The notes under the pieces were generated by a model that saw only the letters and a program-made list of their open reading frames with translations, searched no databases and was not told the origin of the DNA. A stretch of 64,000 nt of DNA, taken from the NCBI GenBank assembly GCA_963699525.1, contig CAVOUI010000005.1, positions 62,001-126,000 on the forward strand, read 5' to 3'. The position numbers and the translations under genes were made by a program. Below, one piece after another: positions 16,307 to 25,036 of this stretch; the first letter of the stretch is position 1; the number at the start of each line of letters is the position of its first letter. The DNA comes from SG8-41 sp963699525. GTDB lineage: Bacteria > Pseudomonadota > Gammaproteobacteria > Burkholderiales > SG8-41.

Positions 16307-18103
16307 ATGGCGATTTTAGACCAATCGGACCCGCCCGCCGTTCTGCGCGCGGCCGTGCTGCTCACCGGCCTGGCATGGACGCTGCCGTTCCTGCAGCCCT
16401 ATCACCGCTTCCCGCTCACGAGTTTCTACAGCGAGTGGCTGGCGTTCGCGCTCGGCCTCGCCGCAGTGCTGCCGCTGCTGCGCCGGGAGTCGTGGCGTGA
16501 TGCGACCGTTCCGCTCATCGCGCTCGCTCCGCTCGGGCTCGCCGTGCTGCTTGCACTGCAAGTCACGCTCGACCGGGTGCCGTACGCCGAGCAGGCGCTC
16601 ACGGCGGGACTCTACCTGCTCTGGGCCGCCCTGATGGCCGTGCTCGGGCACGTTCTGGGACGCCGGCTGACGCTCGACTCGATCGCGAGGACGCTCGCCT
16701 GGTTTCTGCTGGCGGGAGGGCTCATCCACGCGCTGATCGGCCTCGTGCAGCACTACCACGTCTCGACCCCATTCGATTTCCTGGTCGCGCAAAAGGCGGG
16801 GACGGCGGTCTACGGCAATCTCGCGCAGCCCAATCACTACGCCGCGTACGTCACGCTGTCGCTCGCGTCGGCAGCCTACCTCCACGCTCGCGGCAACCTC
16901 GCGGGTGCGCCGGCCGCGGTGTGCGCGGCGGCTTTGCTGGCGGTGCTCGCGCTCGCCGGGTCGCGGAGCCCCTGGCTCTATCTCGGCACGCTCGCCGGGC
17001 TCGCCCTGCTGCTGCACCGCGTCCGGCACGACGCCGCGAGCCGCGGGCTCGCCGTTTTCGCCTGCTGGCTTCTGCCCGGTTTCGTTGCCGCCGATCTGCT
17101 GGTGACGTTGCCGTTCCTGGCGCCAAGGGATGATCTGGCGCTGATGACGTCGGCCGAGCGGCTGTTCAATATGGCGGTCGGCATCGGGTCGCGCCTGGAG
17201 TTGTGGGGCGAGGCATGGCGGATGTTCCTCGCCGCCCCCCTCCTCGGCGCCGGCTTCGGGCAGTTCGCATGGCACCATTTCCTGCACGAGGCGGCCGGCG
17301 GCGTGTCGGCGGCGGCCGGCTTATACAATCACTCGCACAACATCGTTTTCCAGCTCCTCGCGGAGACCGGCATCGCGGGCGCGCTCATCATCGTGGGCGC
17401 GGTGCTCGCCTGGCTCGCAGCATTGCGCCGCGTGCATTTCGACCTCGGGTGGTGGTGGCTGCTGTCGCTGCTCGCTGTCATCGGCATTCACAGCCTGCTC
17501 GAATTCCCCCTGTGGTACGCCTACTTCCTGGGCCCGGCGGCGCTGCTGCTGGGACTCGGCGCGCAACACGCCCTCACCGTGCGCTCTTCCGGCGCGGCCC
17601 GCGCTGCGGTGGCGCTGGCGGTCGTCGTGGGTTGCGTGAACCTCGCTGCCGTGATCCCGGCGTACCGCGATTTCGAGCGGCTCGTGTTCGACGCCGGGCT
17701 GCAGGCGCGGCAGACGTCCAGCGATCCGGAATTCGCGCAAGCGTTGATGAAGGTGCACGATGAGCCGCTGCTGAGGCCCTATGTCGAGCTGGCAATCACC
17801 TACGGCGTCGGCGTAGACCGGGCGCAACTCGAGGACCGGCTGGCGCTCGTCACGCGCGCCATGCATTTTGCGCCGGTAGAAGTGGTGGTCTATCGCCAGG
17901 CGCTGCTGCTGGCGCTGGCGGGGGACGCCGATGCCGCGCGCGAGCAGCTGGAGCGGTCGCTGCGCGTGTACCCCGGAGAGCGCGCGGCGATCGTTGCCGA
18001 GCTCAAAACGCTCGCGCGCCGCTATCCCTCCGAGCTGACGCCTCTGCTAGAATGGGCAGCCTCAAAAAGCACGACGCAACCGCCGCTGCGAGATGGCAAG
18101 TGA
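16307..18103 (+). CDS. PglL/Wzy-type O-oligosaccharyltransferase or O-antigen ligase
   Basis: The product is a polytopic inner-membrane protein of 598 residues. About a dozen hydrophobic segments fill residues 15-440, with a soluble C-terminal region that looks like short helical repeats. The motif AVYGNLAQPNHYAAY (about 165-180) is the hallmark of the PglL_A family, and NHSHNIVFQLLAETG (about 343-357) is the Wzy_C periplasmic loop histidine motif. PglL enzymes transfer lipid-linked glycans to pilins or other exported proteins; WaaL-type ligases use lipid A core. The family and the nearby pilus locus favour protein glycosylation, but the acceptor is an inference. It is divergent from gpmI with 31 bases between. 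Confidence 0.85.
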   Translation: MAILDQSDPPAVLRAAVLLTGLAWTLPFLQPYHRFPLTSFYSEWLAFALGLAAVLPLLRRESWRDATVPLIALAPLGLAVLLALQVTLDRVPYAEQALTAGLYLLWAALMAVLGHVLGRRLTLDSIARTLAWFLLAGGLIHALIGLVQHYHVSTPFDFLVAQKAGTAVYGNLAQPNHYAAYVTLSLASAAYLHARGNLAGAPAAVCAAALLAVLALAGSRSPWLYLGTLAGLALLLHRVRHDAASRGLAVFACWLLPGFVAADLLVTLPFLAPRDDLALMTSAERLFNMAVGIGSRLELWGEAWRMFLAAPLLGAGFGQFAWHHFLHEAAGGVSAAAGLYNHSHNIVFQLLAETGIAGALIIVGAVLAWLAALRRVHFDLGWWWLLSLLAVIGIHSLLEFPLWYAYFLGPAALLLGLGAQHALTVRSSGAARAAVALAVVVGCVNLAAVIPAYRDFERLVFDAGLQARQTSSDPEFAQALMKVHDEPLLRPYVELAITYGVGVDRAQLEDRLALVTRAMHFAPVEVVVYRQALLLALAGDADAAREQLERSLRVYPGERAAIVAELKTLARRYPSELTPLLEWAASKSTTQPPLRDGK

Positions 18104-18129
18104 CGCGGCAGGACGCTTAAGGAATCCAC

Positions 18130-18561
18130 TTGGAGTCGTTCCTGGTTTTTCTTCAAAAAAGCCCGTTCAACATGCTGCTGTTCGGGCTCGCGCTCGCCTC
18201 AGGTGCGATGCTGTTGTGGCCGCTCATCTCCCGGCTGTTCCGGGCCTCGAACGAAGTCGGTGCCGTCGAGGCCGTGCAGCTCATCAACCGGCGCGACGCG
18301 CTGGTGCTTGACGTGCGCGATACCGGCGACTATGCGGCCGGGCACATCGCGAACGCGCGGCACGTTCCCGAGGCGCAGCTCGCCGACCGCATCAAGGAGC
18401 TCGAGAAATTCCGGGCGCGCCCGATCGTCGTCAGTTGCCGCACCGGCACGCGGGCGCCGTCCGTGAGCAGCCTGCTCCGCAAGAAGGGGTTCACCGAGGC
18501 CGTCGCGCTGCGCGGCGGCATCGCGGCGTGGCAGCAGGCGAACCTCCCGCTGGAAAAATGA
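18130..18561 (+). CDS. Membrane-anchored rhodanese domain protein
   Basis: The 143-residue protein starts at TTG 18130 with AAGGAAT upstream. One transmembrane helix (about 15-35) is followed by a single rhodanese domain. The active-site loop is C-R-T-G-T-R in VVSCRTGTRA, so the catalytic cysteine is present and persulphide formation is plausible. It is the first gene of rhodanese-grxC-secB, a conserved β-proteobacterial order, which may link thiol chemistry with export. The next gene starts immediately after its TGA. Confidence 0.9.
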   Translation: MESFLVFLQKSPFNMLLFGLALASGAMLLWPLISRLFRASNEVGAVEAVQLINRRDALVLDVRDTGDYAAGHIANARHVPEAQLADRIKELEKFRARPIVVSCRTGTRAPSVSSLLRKKGFTEAVALRGGIAAWQQANLPLEK

Positions 18562-18837
18562 ATGAGCCGGAAGGTCACCATGTACAGCACCGGGGTCTGT
18601 CCGTTCTGCCAGATGGCCGAGCGGCTGCTGCGCTCGAAAGGTGTCGCCGCGATCGAGAAGATCCGCGTGGACCTGGAGCCGGAGCGGCGGGCCGAGATGA
18701 TGGCGAAGACCGGGCGGCGCACCGTGCCGCAGATCTACATCGGGGAGACCCACGTGGGCGGCTTCGACGAACTCGCCGCGCTCGACCACGCGGGCAGGCT
18801 CGAGGCCATGCTGCGCAGTGAGCCGAGCGGGGCGTGA
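18562..18837 (+). CDS. grxC: Glutaredoxin 3
   Basis: Grx3 reduces disulphides and protein-glutathione adducts with glutathione. The 91-residue protein has the dithiol active site CPFC in STGVCPFCQMAE, the cis-proline loop RTVPQIYI, and the glutathione-binding GGFDEL. The ATG follows the upstream TGA with no spacer, so translation is probably coupled. secB starts 13 bases downstream. Confidence 0.96.
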   Translation: MSRKVTMYSTGVCPFCQMAERLLRSKGVAAIEKIRVDLEPERRAEMMAKTGRRTVPQIYIGETHVGGFDELAALDHAGRLEAMLRSEPSGA

Positions 18838-18850
18838 AGGGATCGACGCG

Positions 18851-19306
18851 ATGAGCGAGCAGCAGGCCGCCCTCAGTATCGAGCGGATCTACCTGAAGGA
18901 TCTGTCGCTCGAGATCCCGAACGCGCCCCAGGTGTACGCCGAGCGCGAGTCGCCGCAGGTCGACGTCAACCTCCACAACGAAGCGCGGGCGCTCGATGCC
19001 GGGCTCTACGAAGTGGTCCTGACCGCGACCGTGACCGCGAAGCTGAAGGATAAGACGGCGTTCCTGGTGGAAGTGGCACAGGCCGGGATCTTCCGGATCC
19101 ATAACGTCGCGCAGCCCGAGCTCGATGCGGTCCTCGGCGTCACCTGCGGCAACATCCTGTTCCCGTACCTGCGGGAGACCATCTCGAACACGGTGGTGCG
19201 GGGCGGGTTTCCGCCCTTCTGGCTGAATCATCTGAGTTTTGATGCGCTCTACCAGCAGCAGCGCCAGAAGCAACAGCAGCAGGCCGGCGCGCCGCCCGCC
19301 ACCTGA
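18851..19306 (+). CDS. secB: Protein-export chaperone SecB
   Basis: SecB keeps preproteins unfolded and delivers them to SecA. From ATG 18851 the protein has 151 residues. Conserved blocks are IERIYLKDLSLEIPNAP, VVLTATVTAKL, the AGIFRI strand, and CGNILFPYLRETISN with the following GGFPPFWLNHLSFDALY region. The last 25 residues are Gln/Ala-rich, as in many β-proteobacterial SecB proteins. A longer open frame starts at 18818 inside grxC and is not conserved. Confidence 0.97.
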   Translation: MSEQQAALSIERIYLKDLSLEIPNAPQVYAERESPQVDVNLHNEARALDAGLYEVVLTATVTAKLKDKTAFLVEVAQAGIFRIHNVAQPELDAVLGVTCGNILFPYLRETISNTVVRGGFPPFWLNHLSFDALYQQQRQKQQQQAGAPPAT

Positions 19307-19313
19307 CGGTGAT

Positions 19314-19351
19314 CCTTCGACAGGCTCAGGACAGGCCCGCTCAGGACAGGC
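19314..19351 (+). repeat. Dispersed repeat, CCTTCGACAGGCTCAGG family
   Basis: This segment begins CCTTCGACAGGCTCAGG and holds a 13-base direct repeat GCTCAGGACAGGC at 19324-19336 and 19339-19351. A diverged copy in the opposite orientation lies in bioC (43151-43174). I recognise the core as a widely dispersed short bacterial repeat. It fills the gap between secB and the SH3 gene. Confidence 0.7.
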
Positions 19352-19353
19352 TC

Positions 19354-19806
19354 GTGAATCGCGCCCACCGGACCGCCTCACTTCTGCTCGCGTTTTTCCT
19401 GTTCGGCGCGTGTTGCGCGCGTGCGGCGGACTTCCGCTCGGTTGCCGGCAGCGCCGCGGTGCTCTACGACGCACCCTCGGCGAAGGCGAAGAAGCTCTAT
19501 GTCGTCGGTAACGGCTACCCGGTCGAGGTCGTGGTCGTAGTGGAAGGCTGGAGCAAGGTGCGTGACGCCAGCGGCGAGCTGACCTGGATCGAAAGCAAGC
19601 TGCTCTCGGACAAGCGCATTGTCATGGTGAAGCAGCCGCTCGCGCAGGTGCGCGAGGCGGCCGAGGATACCGCGCCCGTCGCGTTTCAAGCCCAGCAGAA
19701 CGTGCTGCTCGAGCTGCTGGAGGTGGCCGGCGGCGGCTGGCTGCGGGTGCGCCACCGCGACGGGCAGTCGGGCTTCGTTCGCGTCTCCCAGGTGTGGGGC
19801 GTCTGA
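19354..19806 (+). CDS. SH3-domain exported protein
   Basis: The protein has a signal peptide (RTASLLLAFFLFGACCARA) and two bacterial SH3-like repeats: one around residues 28-85 with SAAVLYDAPSAKAKKLYVV, the other around 92-150 ending in GGGWLRVRHRDGQSGFVRVSQVWG. Such domains often bind peptidoglycan or partner proteins in the periplasm. I chose GTG 19354, which leaves 150 residues. A GTG at 19309, just after secB, is also in frame but would make the dispersed repeat code for the N terminus. The gene sits between secB and gpsA. Confidence 0.78.
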   Translation: MNRAHRTASLLLAFFLFGACCARAADFRSVAGSAAVLYDAPSAKAKKLYVVGNGYPVEVVVVVEGWSKVRDASGELTWIESKLLSDKRIVMVKQPLAQVREAAEDTAPVAFQAQQNVLLELLEVAGGGWLRVRHRDGQSGFVRVSQVWGV

Positions 19807-20793
19807 TTGAGGATCGCGGTACTCGGCGCGGGCGCCTGGGGCACGTCGATCAGCGTCAATCTGTGCGCGCGTCACGAGGTGCGCCTGTGGGCGCGCGACG
19901 CGGCGCTCATCGCGACGCTGCGCGCGGGCCGCGGCAATCCGCGCTACCTACCCGGCGTCAGCCTGCCGACCGCGCTCGCGCTGGAGGATGATCTCTTCCG
20001 CACGCTTGACGGCGCCGAGCTCGCGCTGGCGGCGGTAACGACCAACGGCTTGCGCGATGCGCTCAGGCGGATGCAGGCGACGGGGCGCAGTGCCCCGCTC
20101 ATCTGGCTATGCAAGGGCTTCGAGAGCGAGCAGGCGAAGCTCCCGCACCAGGTCTGCGCCGAGGAGCTGCCGGCCTCGGTGCCGCGCGGCGTGTTGTCCG
20201 GGCCGAGCTTTGCCGAAGAAGTGGCGCGCGGACTTCCCGCGGCGCTGACGCTCGCCTCGTCCGACGGCGCCTTCGCGCGCGCCGCGGCAGCCGCCCTGCA
20301 CGGCCCGGCGCTGCGCGTCTACCTGAGCGAGGACGTGACGGGCGTCGAGGTGGCGGGCGCGGTCAAGAACGTGATGGCGATCGCAGCCGGCGTGAGCGAC
20401 GGGCTCGGGCTCGGGCTCTCCGCGCGCGCCGCGCTGATCACGCGCGGACTCGCCGAGATCACGCGCCTCGGGGTCGAGCTCGGTGGCCGGCCCGGAACCT
20501 TCATGGGGCTCGCGGGCGTGGGCGACCTGATCCTCACCTGCACCGGCGATCTTTCGCGCAACCGCCGGGTCGGGCTCGCCCTCGCGCGAGGCACTCCGCT
20601 CGCCGCCGCGCTTGCGGAGCTTGGCCACGCCGCCGAGGGGGTGTACACGGCGCGCGCCGTGGCGCGTCTTGCGGACGGCCTGAAGGTCGAGATGCCGATC
20701 ACGCGCGCGGTGTGCCGGGTCCTCGACGACCCGCGGCAGGCGCGCGCGGTCGTGCACGAATTGCTTGCGCGCGAACAAAAAAGCGAGTACTAG
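19807..20793 (+). CDS. gpsA: Glycerol-3-phosphate dehydrogenase [NAD(P)+]
   Basis: GpsA reduces dihydroxyacetone phosphate to glycerol-3-phosphate for phospholipid synthesis. The 328-residue protein begins at TTG 19807 directly after the previous TGA. The dinucleotide motif is VLGAGAWGTS, the middle region has GPSFAEEVARG, and the catalytic lysine is in GAVKNVMAIAAG, followed by the helical C-terminal domain with GLAGVGDLILTCT. It closes the secB cluster. Confidence 0.97.
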   Translation: MRIAVLGAGAWGTSISVNLCARHEVRLWARDAALIATLRAGRGNPRYLPGVSLPTALALEDDLFRTLDGAELALAAVTTNGLRDALRRMQATGRSAPLIWLCKGFESEQAKLPHQVCAEELPASVPRGVLSGPSFAEEVARGLPAALTLASSDGAFARAAAAALHGPALRVYLSEDVTGVEVAGAVKNVMAIAAGVSDGLGLGLSARAALITRGLAEITRLGVELGGRPGTFMGLAGVGDLILTCTGDLSRNRRVGLALARGTPLAAALAELGHAAEGVYTARAVARLADGLKVEMPITRAVCRVLDDPRQARAVVHELLAREQKSEY

Positions 20794-20896
20794 AGCCGGG
20801 TGCAGGTTGTCGCCGCCCTCGAAACAAGATATCCTTACTTATCAAAGGGATGTATCGAGGACGTGGCGCAGAGCTTGAACTTCCCTGGAGGCTTGG

Positions 20897-22600
20897 ATGG
20901 GCCGGCCTGAAAAGTTCCGACTCGGGGAGATCCTGGTCCAGCAGAAGCTGCTTACCGAGGAGCAGCTCAAGCTCGCGCTCGAAGAGCAGAAGAAATCCGG
21001 GCGCCGGCTGGGTCGCGTGGTGATCGAGAAGGGCTTCGCGAGCGAGGGGCAGATCTCCGAAGCGCTCGCGCGCCAGCTCAATCTTCCGTACGTCAATCTC
21101 AAGTTCTACAACGTCAAGCGCGAGGTCGCGCTCAAGCTGCCGGAGTCGGCGGCGCGCCGCTACCGGGCGCTGGTGCTCGACGATAGCGGCACGAGCTACA
21201 AGGTCGGCATGGCCGATCCCACCGACCTCACGGCCTACGACGAGATCGCGAGGATCCTGAAGCGCGACATCGACGTCGCCGTGGTCATTGGTTCGGAAGT
21301 CATGCGCACCATCGACCAGACCTACCGGCGCACCGAGCAGATTACCGGCCTCGCGCAGGAGCTCCAGGCCGAGCTCGGCGACGCGGCAGTGGTGGATTTC
21401 GGCGCGCTCGTGCTCATGCCGGGGCTCGAGGAAGCGCCGGTGGTGAAGCTGCTGCAGACCGTGTTTGAGGACGCGGTGGCTGCGCGCGCCTCGGACATCC
21501 ATATCGAGCCGCAGGAGCGGCGGCTGAACATCCGCTTCCGCATCGACGGGGTGCTGCACCTGCAGACCGAGGCCGACATCAAGATCGCCACCGCCGTCGC
21601 GCTGCGGCTGAAGCTGATGTCCGGGCTCGACATCTCCGAGAAGCGGCTGCCGCAGGACGGGCGTTTCCACGTCAAGGTGCGCAACGTCCAGATCGATGTT
21701 CGCATCTCGACGATGCCGACGCAGCACGGCGAATCGGTGGTGATGCGGCTGCTGAGCCAGGCGACCGGCATGCTGGGGCTCGACAACCTCGGCATACCGC
21801 CCGACATGCTGGCGACGCTGCGCACGGTGATGAAGCGCTCGAGCGGCATGGTGCTGGTGACGGGGCCCACCGGCAGCGGCAAGACGACGACGCTCTACGC
21901 CGCGTTGAGCGAGCTCAACACCACGGAGTGCAAGATACTCACGGTGGAGGATCCCGTGGAGTACCGCCTGCCCGGCATCAACCAGGTGCAGGTCAACGAG
22001 AAGATCGATCTCAGCTTCGACCGCGTGCTGCGCTCGGGCCTGCGGCAGGATCCGGATATCATCCTGGTGGGCGAAATGCGCGATCGCGCGACGGTGGAAA
22101 CCGGAATGCGGGCCGCGATTACCGGGCACCTGGTGTTCTCGACGCTGCACACCAACGACGCGGCCTCCACGCCGGTGCGGCTGCTCGACATGGGCGCGCC
22201 GCGCTACATGGTGGCGCTCTCGCTCCAGCTTGTGATCGCGCAGCGGCTCGTGCGGGTAATCTGCGAGAGCTGCGCCGCCGATTACCAGCCGCTGCCGAGC
22301 GAGCACGAGTGGCTGCGCCTGGAGCTGGGGGACGCGGACCACCACCGCTACAAGCGCGGCGCGGGCTGCTCGCACTGCAACGGCACCGGATTCATGGGGC
22401 GCACCGGGGTCTACGAGATGCTGGAGATGACCGAGCCGGTGGTTGAAGCGGCCAATCAGGAGGACGTCCGGCGCTTTGTGCACGTCGCGCGCGAGCAGAT
22501 GGCGGGACGGACGCTCGCGCGGCACGCCGCGCAGACCGCCGCCGCGGGCAGGACCACCGTCCAGGAGGCGATGCGGGTAGCCAATCAGTCCGAGGATTGA
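20897..22600 (+). CDS. mshE: MSHA pilus extension ATPase
   Basis: MshE is the GspE/PilB-type hexameric ATPase that drives pilus polymerisation. The 567-residue protein starts at ATG 20897 after TGGAGG. Residues 8-31 and 37-60 are two MshEN motifs (RLG, then L/F, Q and a final Q), which in Vibrio MshE bind c-di-GMP. The motor has Walker A GPTGSGKTT, Walker B ILVGEMRD, a THTND-type histidine box (STLHTNDAAS) and a tetracysteine zinc site (CESC and CSHC). It opens the MSHA locus, 103 bases after gpsA. Its activity is therefore expected to follow cellular c-di-GMP. Confidence 0.95.
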   Translation: MGRPEKFRLGEILVQQKLLTEEQLKLALEEQKKSGRRLGRVVIEKGFASEGQISEALARQLNLPYVNLKFYNVKREVALKLPESAARRYRALVLDDSGTSYKVGMADPTDLTAYDEIARILKRDIDVAVVIGSEVMRTIDQTYRRTEQITGLAQELQAELGDAAVVDFGALVLMPGLEEAPVVKLLQTVFEDAVAARASDIHIEPQERRLNIRFRIDGVLHLQTEADIKIATAVALRLKLMSGLDISEKRLPQDGRFHVKVRNVQIDVRISTMPTQHGESVVMRLLSQATGMLGLDNLGIPPDMLATLRTVMKRSSGMVLVTGPTGSGKTTTLYAALSELNTTECKILTVEDPVEYRLPGINQVQVNEKIDLSFDRVLRSGLRQDPDIILVGEMRDRATVETGMRAAITGHLVFSTLHTNDAASTPVRLLDMGAPRYMVALSLQLVIAQRLVRVICESCAADYQPLPSEHEWLRLELGDADHHRYKRGAGCSHCNGTGFMGRTGVYEMLEMTEPVVEAANQEDVRRFVHVAREQMAGRTLARHAAQTAAAGRTTVQEAMRVANQSED

Positions 22601-22619
22601 GCGCGGTTTCCCGCCGGGC

Positions 22620-23849
22620 ATGCCATTCTTCGCATACAAGGGTCGCGACGGGCGCGGGCAGCTGGTGCAGGGCGTGCTCGAGGGCGCCGACAGCGGAACC
22701 GTCGCCGGACAGCTTTTCAGCATCGGCGTCACGCCGCTCGATATCTCGCCCTCGGCCGCGCCGCAGCAGGCCGGACCGGGACTGCTGGAACGCCTCCGGC
22801 AGCGCAAGATCACCGACACCGAGGTGATGCTGTTCAGCCGCCAGATGAATACGCTGCTCAAGGCCGGCGTGCCGATCATGGGCGCGCTGAAAGGCCTCGA
22901 GGCATCCACCGCGAACACGAGCTTTGCCCGCGTGATCCGCGAAATCCGCGAAAGCCTGGACAGCGGGCGCGAGCTGTCGGCGTCGATCGCGCGCCATCCC
23001 GGTGTCTTCAACCTGTTCTACATCTCGATGGTTCGCGTGGGGGAGCTGACCGGCAAGCTGGAGGAAGTGTTCCTGAGGCTCTTCAACCACATCGACTTCG
23101 AGAAGTTCATGCGCGACCAGGTGCGGGCGGCGACGCGCTATCCGACGTTCGTCGTCACGGCCATGGCGATCGCGCTCATCATCATCAACATCTTCGTGAT
23201 ACCCGCGTTCGCCAAGGTGTACGCCGGTTTCAAGGCGGAGCTGCCGACGATAACCAAGGTCCTGATCGCCTTTTCCAACTTCATGGTCAGCTACTGGCCC
23301 GCGCTGCTCGCCATGGTGGTCGTTGTGGTGCTCGGCTTCCGCTACTACGTCAACACGGCGGCGGGGCGGCTCGCGTGGGACGAGTTCAGGCTGAGGATCC
23401 CCATCGCGGGCGGCATCATCCTCAAGGCCACGCTTGCCCGCTTCGCGCGCAGCTTCGCGCTCGCGATCCGCAGCGGCATCCCGGCAGTCCAGGCGCTCAC
23501 CATGGTGGCGCAGTCCGTGGATAACGAGCACGTCGCGCGCAAGATCGAGGCCATGCGCGAGAACGTGGAGCGGGGCGAATCGGTGCTGCGCGCCGCGACG
23601 GCGACGAGCGTCTTCACGCCGCTCGTGCTGCAGATGGTGGCGGTGGGTGAAGAGACCGGCGCGCTCGACGACCTGATGTCCGAGATCGCGGACATGTACC
23701 AGCGCGAGGTTGAATACGACCTCAAGAATCTCGCCGCGCAAATCGAGCCGATCCTGGTGATAGCCTTGGGCGGGATGGTGCTGGTCCTCGCGCTGGGCGT
23801 CTTTCTCCCGATTTGGGACCTCGGGCAGGCGGCGCTGAGCAGGAAGTAG
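22620..23849 (+). CDS. mshG: MSHA inner-membrane platform protein (PilC/GspF family)
   Basis: This polytopic protein is the platform on which MshE acts. The 409-residue protein starts at ATG 22620, 19 bases after mshE. It has the two repeated GspF domains, each with a helix-rich cytoplasmic part; the first contains MLFSRQMNTLLKAGVPI and the second LKATLARFARSFALAIRSGI. Three membrane helices lie near residues 165-195, 215-240 and 375-400. The family motif GEETGALDDLM is present near the end. Confidence 0.94.
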   Translation: MPFFAYKGRDGRGQLVQGVLEGADSGTVAGQLFSIGVTPLDISPSAAPQQAGPGLLERLRQRKITDTEVMLFSRQMNTLLKAGVPIMGALKGLEASTANTSFARVIREIRESLDSGRELSASIARHPGVFNLFYISMVRVGELTGKLEEVFLRLFNHIDFEKFMRDQVRAATRYPTFVVTAMAIALIIINIFVIPAFAKVYAGFKAELPTITKVLIAFSNFMVSYWPALLAMVVVVVLGFRYYVNTAAGRLAWDEFRLRIPIAGGIILKATLARFARSFALAIRSGIPAVQALTMVAQSVDNEHVARKIEAMRENVERGESVLRAATATSVFTPLVLQMVAVGEETGALDDLMSEIADMYQREVEYDLKNLAAQIEPILVIALGGMVLVLALGVFLPIWDLGQAALSRK

Positions 23850-24347
23850 GTGCGCCAGCGCGGCTTCAACCTGTTCGAGCTCGTCGTGGCGCTCGCGTTG
23901 ATTGCCGCTCTCGCGGCCGTGCTGCTCGACCGGCTGGCTTACTACCAGGAGATGGCCGAGAAAGCGGCAATGGATTCCACGCTGCGGGTGATCAAGACCG
24001 GATTGCAGATCCGGCTCGCGGAACTGATCATCGGCAACCGCCAGGGGGAGGCGGCGGCGCTCGAGAGGGAGGATCCGATGCGATGGCTCGATCCGCCGCC
24101 GGTGAATTACGCCGGCGCCTACCGCGAGCCGCCTAACTTCGGCAAATGGTATTTCGATGCCAAGGCGCGCCAGCTGGTCTACGTGGTGAGCCAGGGAAAC
24201 CGGCTGGAACTCGCCGCGCCGGCAGAGACCCAGCAGGTCCGCTTTCGTACGCAACTCCTGAAGGACCGGGTGAACGTAGCCGGCGGCGCGGTGGAAAGCG
24301 TGACCGGGGTCACGCTCACCCCGGTCACCCCCTATCGCTGGCGTTAA
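23850..24347 (+). CDS. MSHA minor prepilin-like protein (MshB/MshF position)
   Basis: The protein has a class III prepilin leader: MRQRG, then F+1 and E+5 in GFNLFELVVALALIA, followed by a 20-residue hydrophobic helix. It is 165 residues and starts at GTG 23850, directly after the mshG stop. Unlike the two pilins that follow, it has no cysteine pair, and its C-terminal half is not similar to MshA. By position it corresponds to MshB or MshF of Vibrio, probably a minor or priming pilin. The exact orthology is uncertain. Confidence 0.8.
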   Translation: MRQRGFNLFELVVALALIAALAAVLLDRLAYYQEMAEKAAMDSTLRVIKTGLQIRLAELIIGNRQGEAAALEREDPMRWLDPPPVNYAGAYREPPNFGKWYFDAKARQLVYVVSQGNRLELAAPAETQQVRFRTQLLKDRVNVAGGAVESVTGVTLTPVTPYRWR

Positions 24348-24402
24348 GTCCTTCACGGGCGTATACTGGCTCGGGTTTTGCATCTATATCAAAGGGATGC
24401 AT

Positions 24403-24927
24403 GTGATACTTTGTGAGAATTATCACGTTGGAGTGGGCCGCAGGCCAGGCGCTGGCTTCACGCTGATCGAGCTGATCGTCGTGATCATCATTCTCGGCAT
24501 CCTGGCGGCGACGGCGCTGCCGCGCTTCGCCAACCTGCAGACGCAGGCGCGCATCGCGAAGCTGAATGGGGCGCTGGGCGCGATGAAGGGCGCAGCGGCG
24601 CTCGCGCATGCGGCCTGCCTGGCGGCGAACCCCCAGTGCACGGGCCAACCCGGAAGCGGCTTGCTTAATATGGAAGGCTTGAACATCACCATGGTGGACA
24701 CCTATCCGACGGCGGATGCCGCCGGCATCGTCGCGGCCGCGGGGATCAACGCCGGGCCGGCTTCTCCGGACGGCTACGACGTGCAAGGAGGCGGTGCTGC
24801 CGAAGGCAGCGTGCTCCGCATGATGGCCATGGGCAACGACCCGGTGAATTGCAGCTTCACCTACACCGCGCCGACCGGGCCAAACCAGGCGCCTCTGTTC
24901 AGCATATTGACTACAACGGGCTGCTGA
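24403..24927 (+). CDS. mshA: MSHA pilin paralogue 1
   Basis: This is a type IV prepilin with processing site GAG-FTLIELIVVIIILG, E+5 and the methylatable F+1. The best start is GTG 24403, six bases after AAAGGG; the ATG at 24397 touches that sequence directly. The globular part ends in a cysteine pair (NCSFTY and the terminal TTGC) that would close the pilin D-region, and another pair sits in AHAACLAANPQC. The first 30 mature residues are nearly identical to the next gene, including at DNA level, so the two arose by duplication. It is not clear which of the two is the main subunit. Confidence 0.88.
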   Translation: MILCENYHVGVGRRPGAGFTLIELIVVIIILGILAATALPRFANLQTQARIAKLNGALGAMKGAAALAHAACLAANPQCTGQPGSGLLNMEGLNITMVDTYPTADAAGIVAAAGINAGPASPDGYDVQGGGAAEGSVLRMMAMGNDPVNCSFTYTAPTGPNQAPLFSILTTTGC

Positions 24928-25036
24928 GCGGCTGGGGACGGGCGACGAAAGGATGAGCGGGGAAGGATTTTCTGACAGCAATCGCAGGCGGTATGCGGGT
25001 ACATTGGGCGAATTTTGACGGAAGGAGGCAAGCGAC

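Noticed and set aside
14893..16500. 535-codon plus-strand open frame opposite gpmI
   Set aside because: gpmI motifs are intact on the other strand, so this is a shadow.
20699..23011. 770-codon open frame on the minus strand opposite mshE/mshG
   Set aside because: It mirrors conserved coding sequence of mshE and mshG. The translation is His/Arg-rich without domains, as expected from GC-rich antisense frames.
22392..24383. 663-codon minus-strand open frame across mshG and the pilin-like gene
   Set aside because: Shadow of two plus-strand genes with good start sites.
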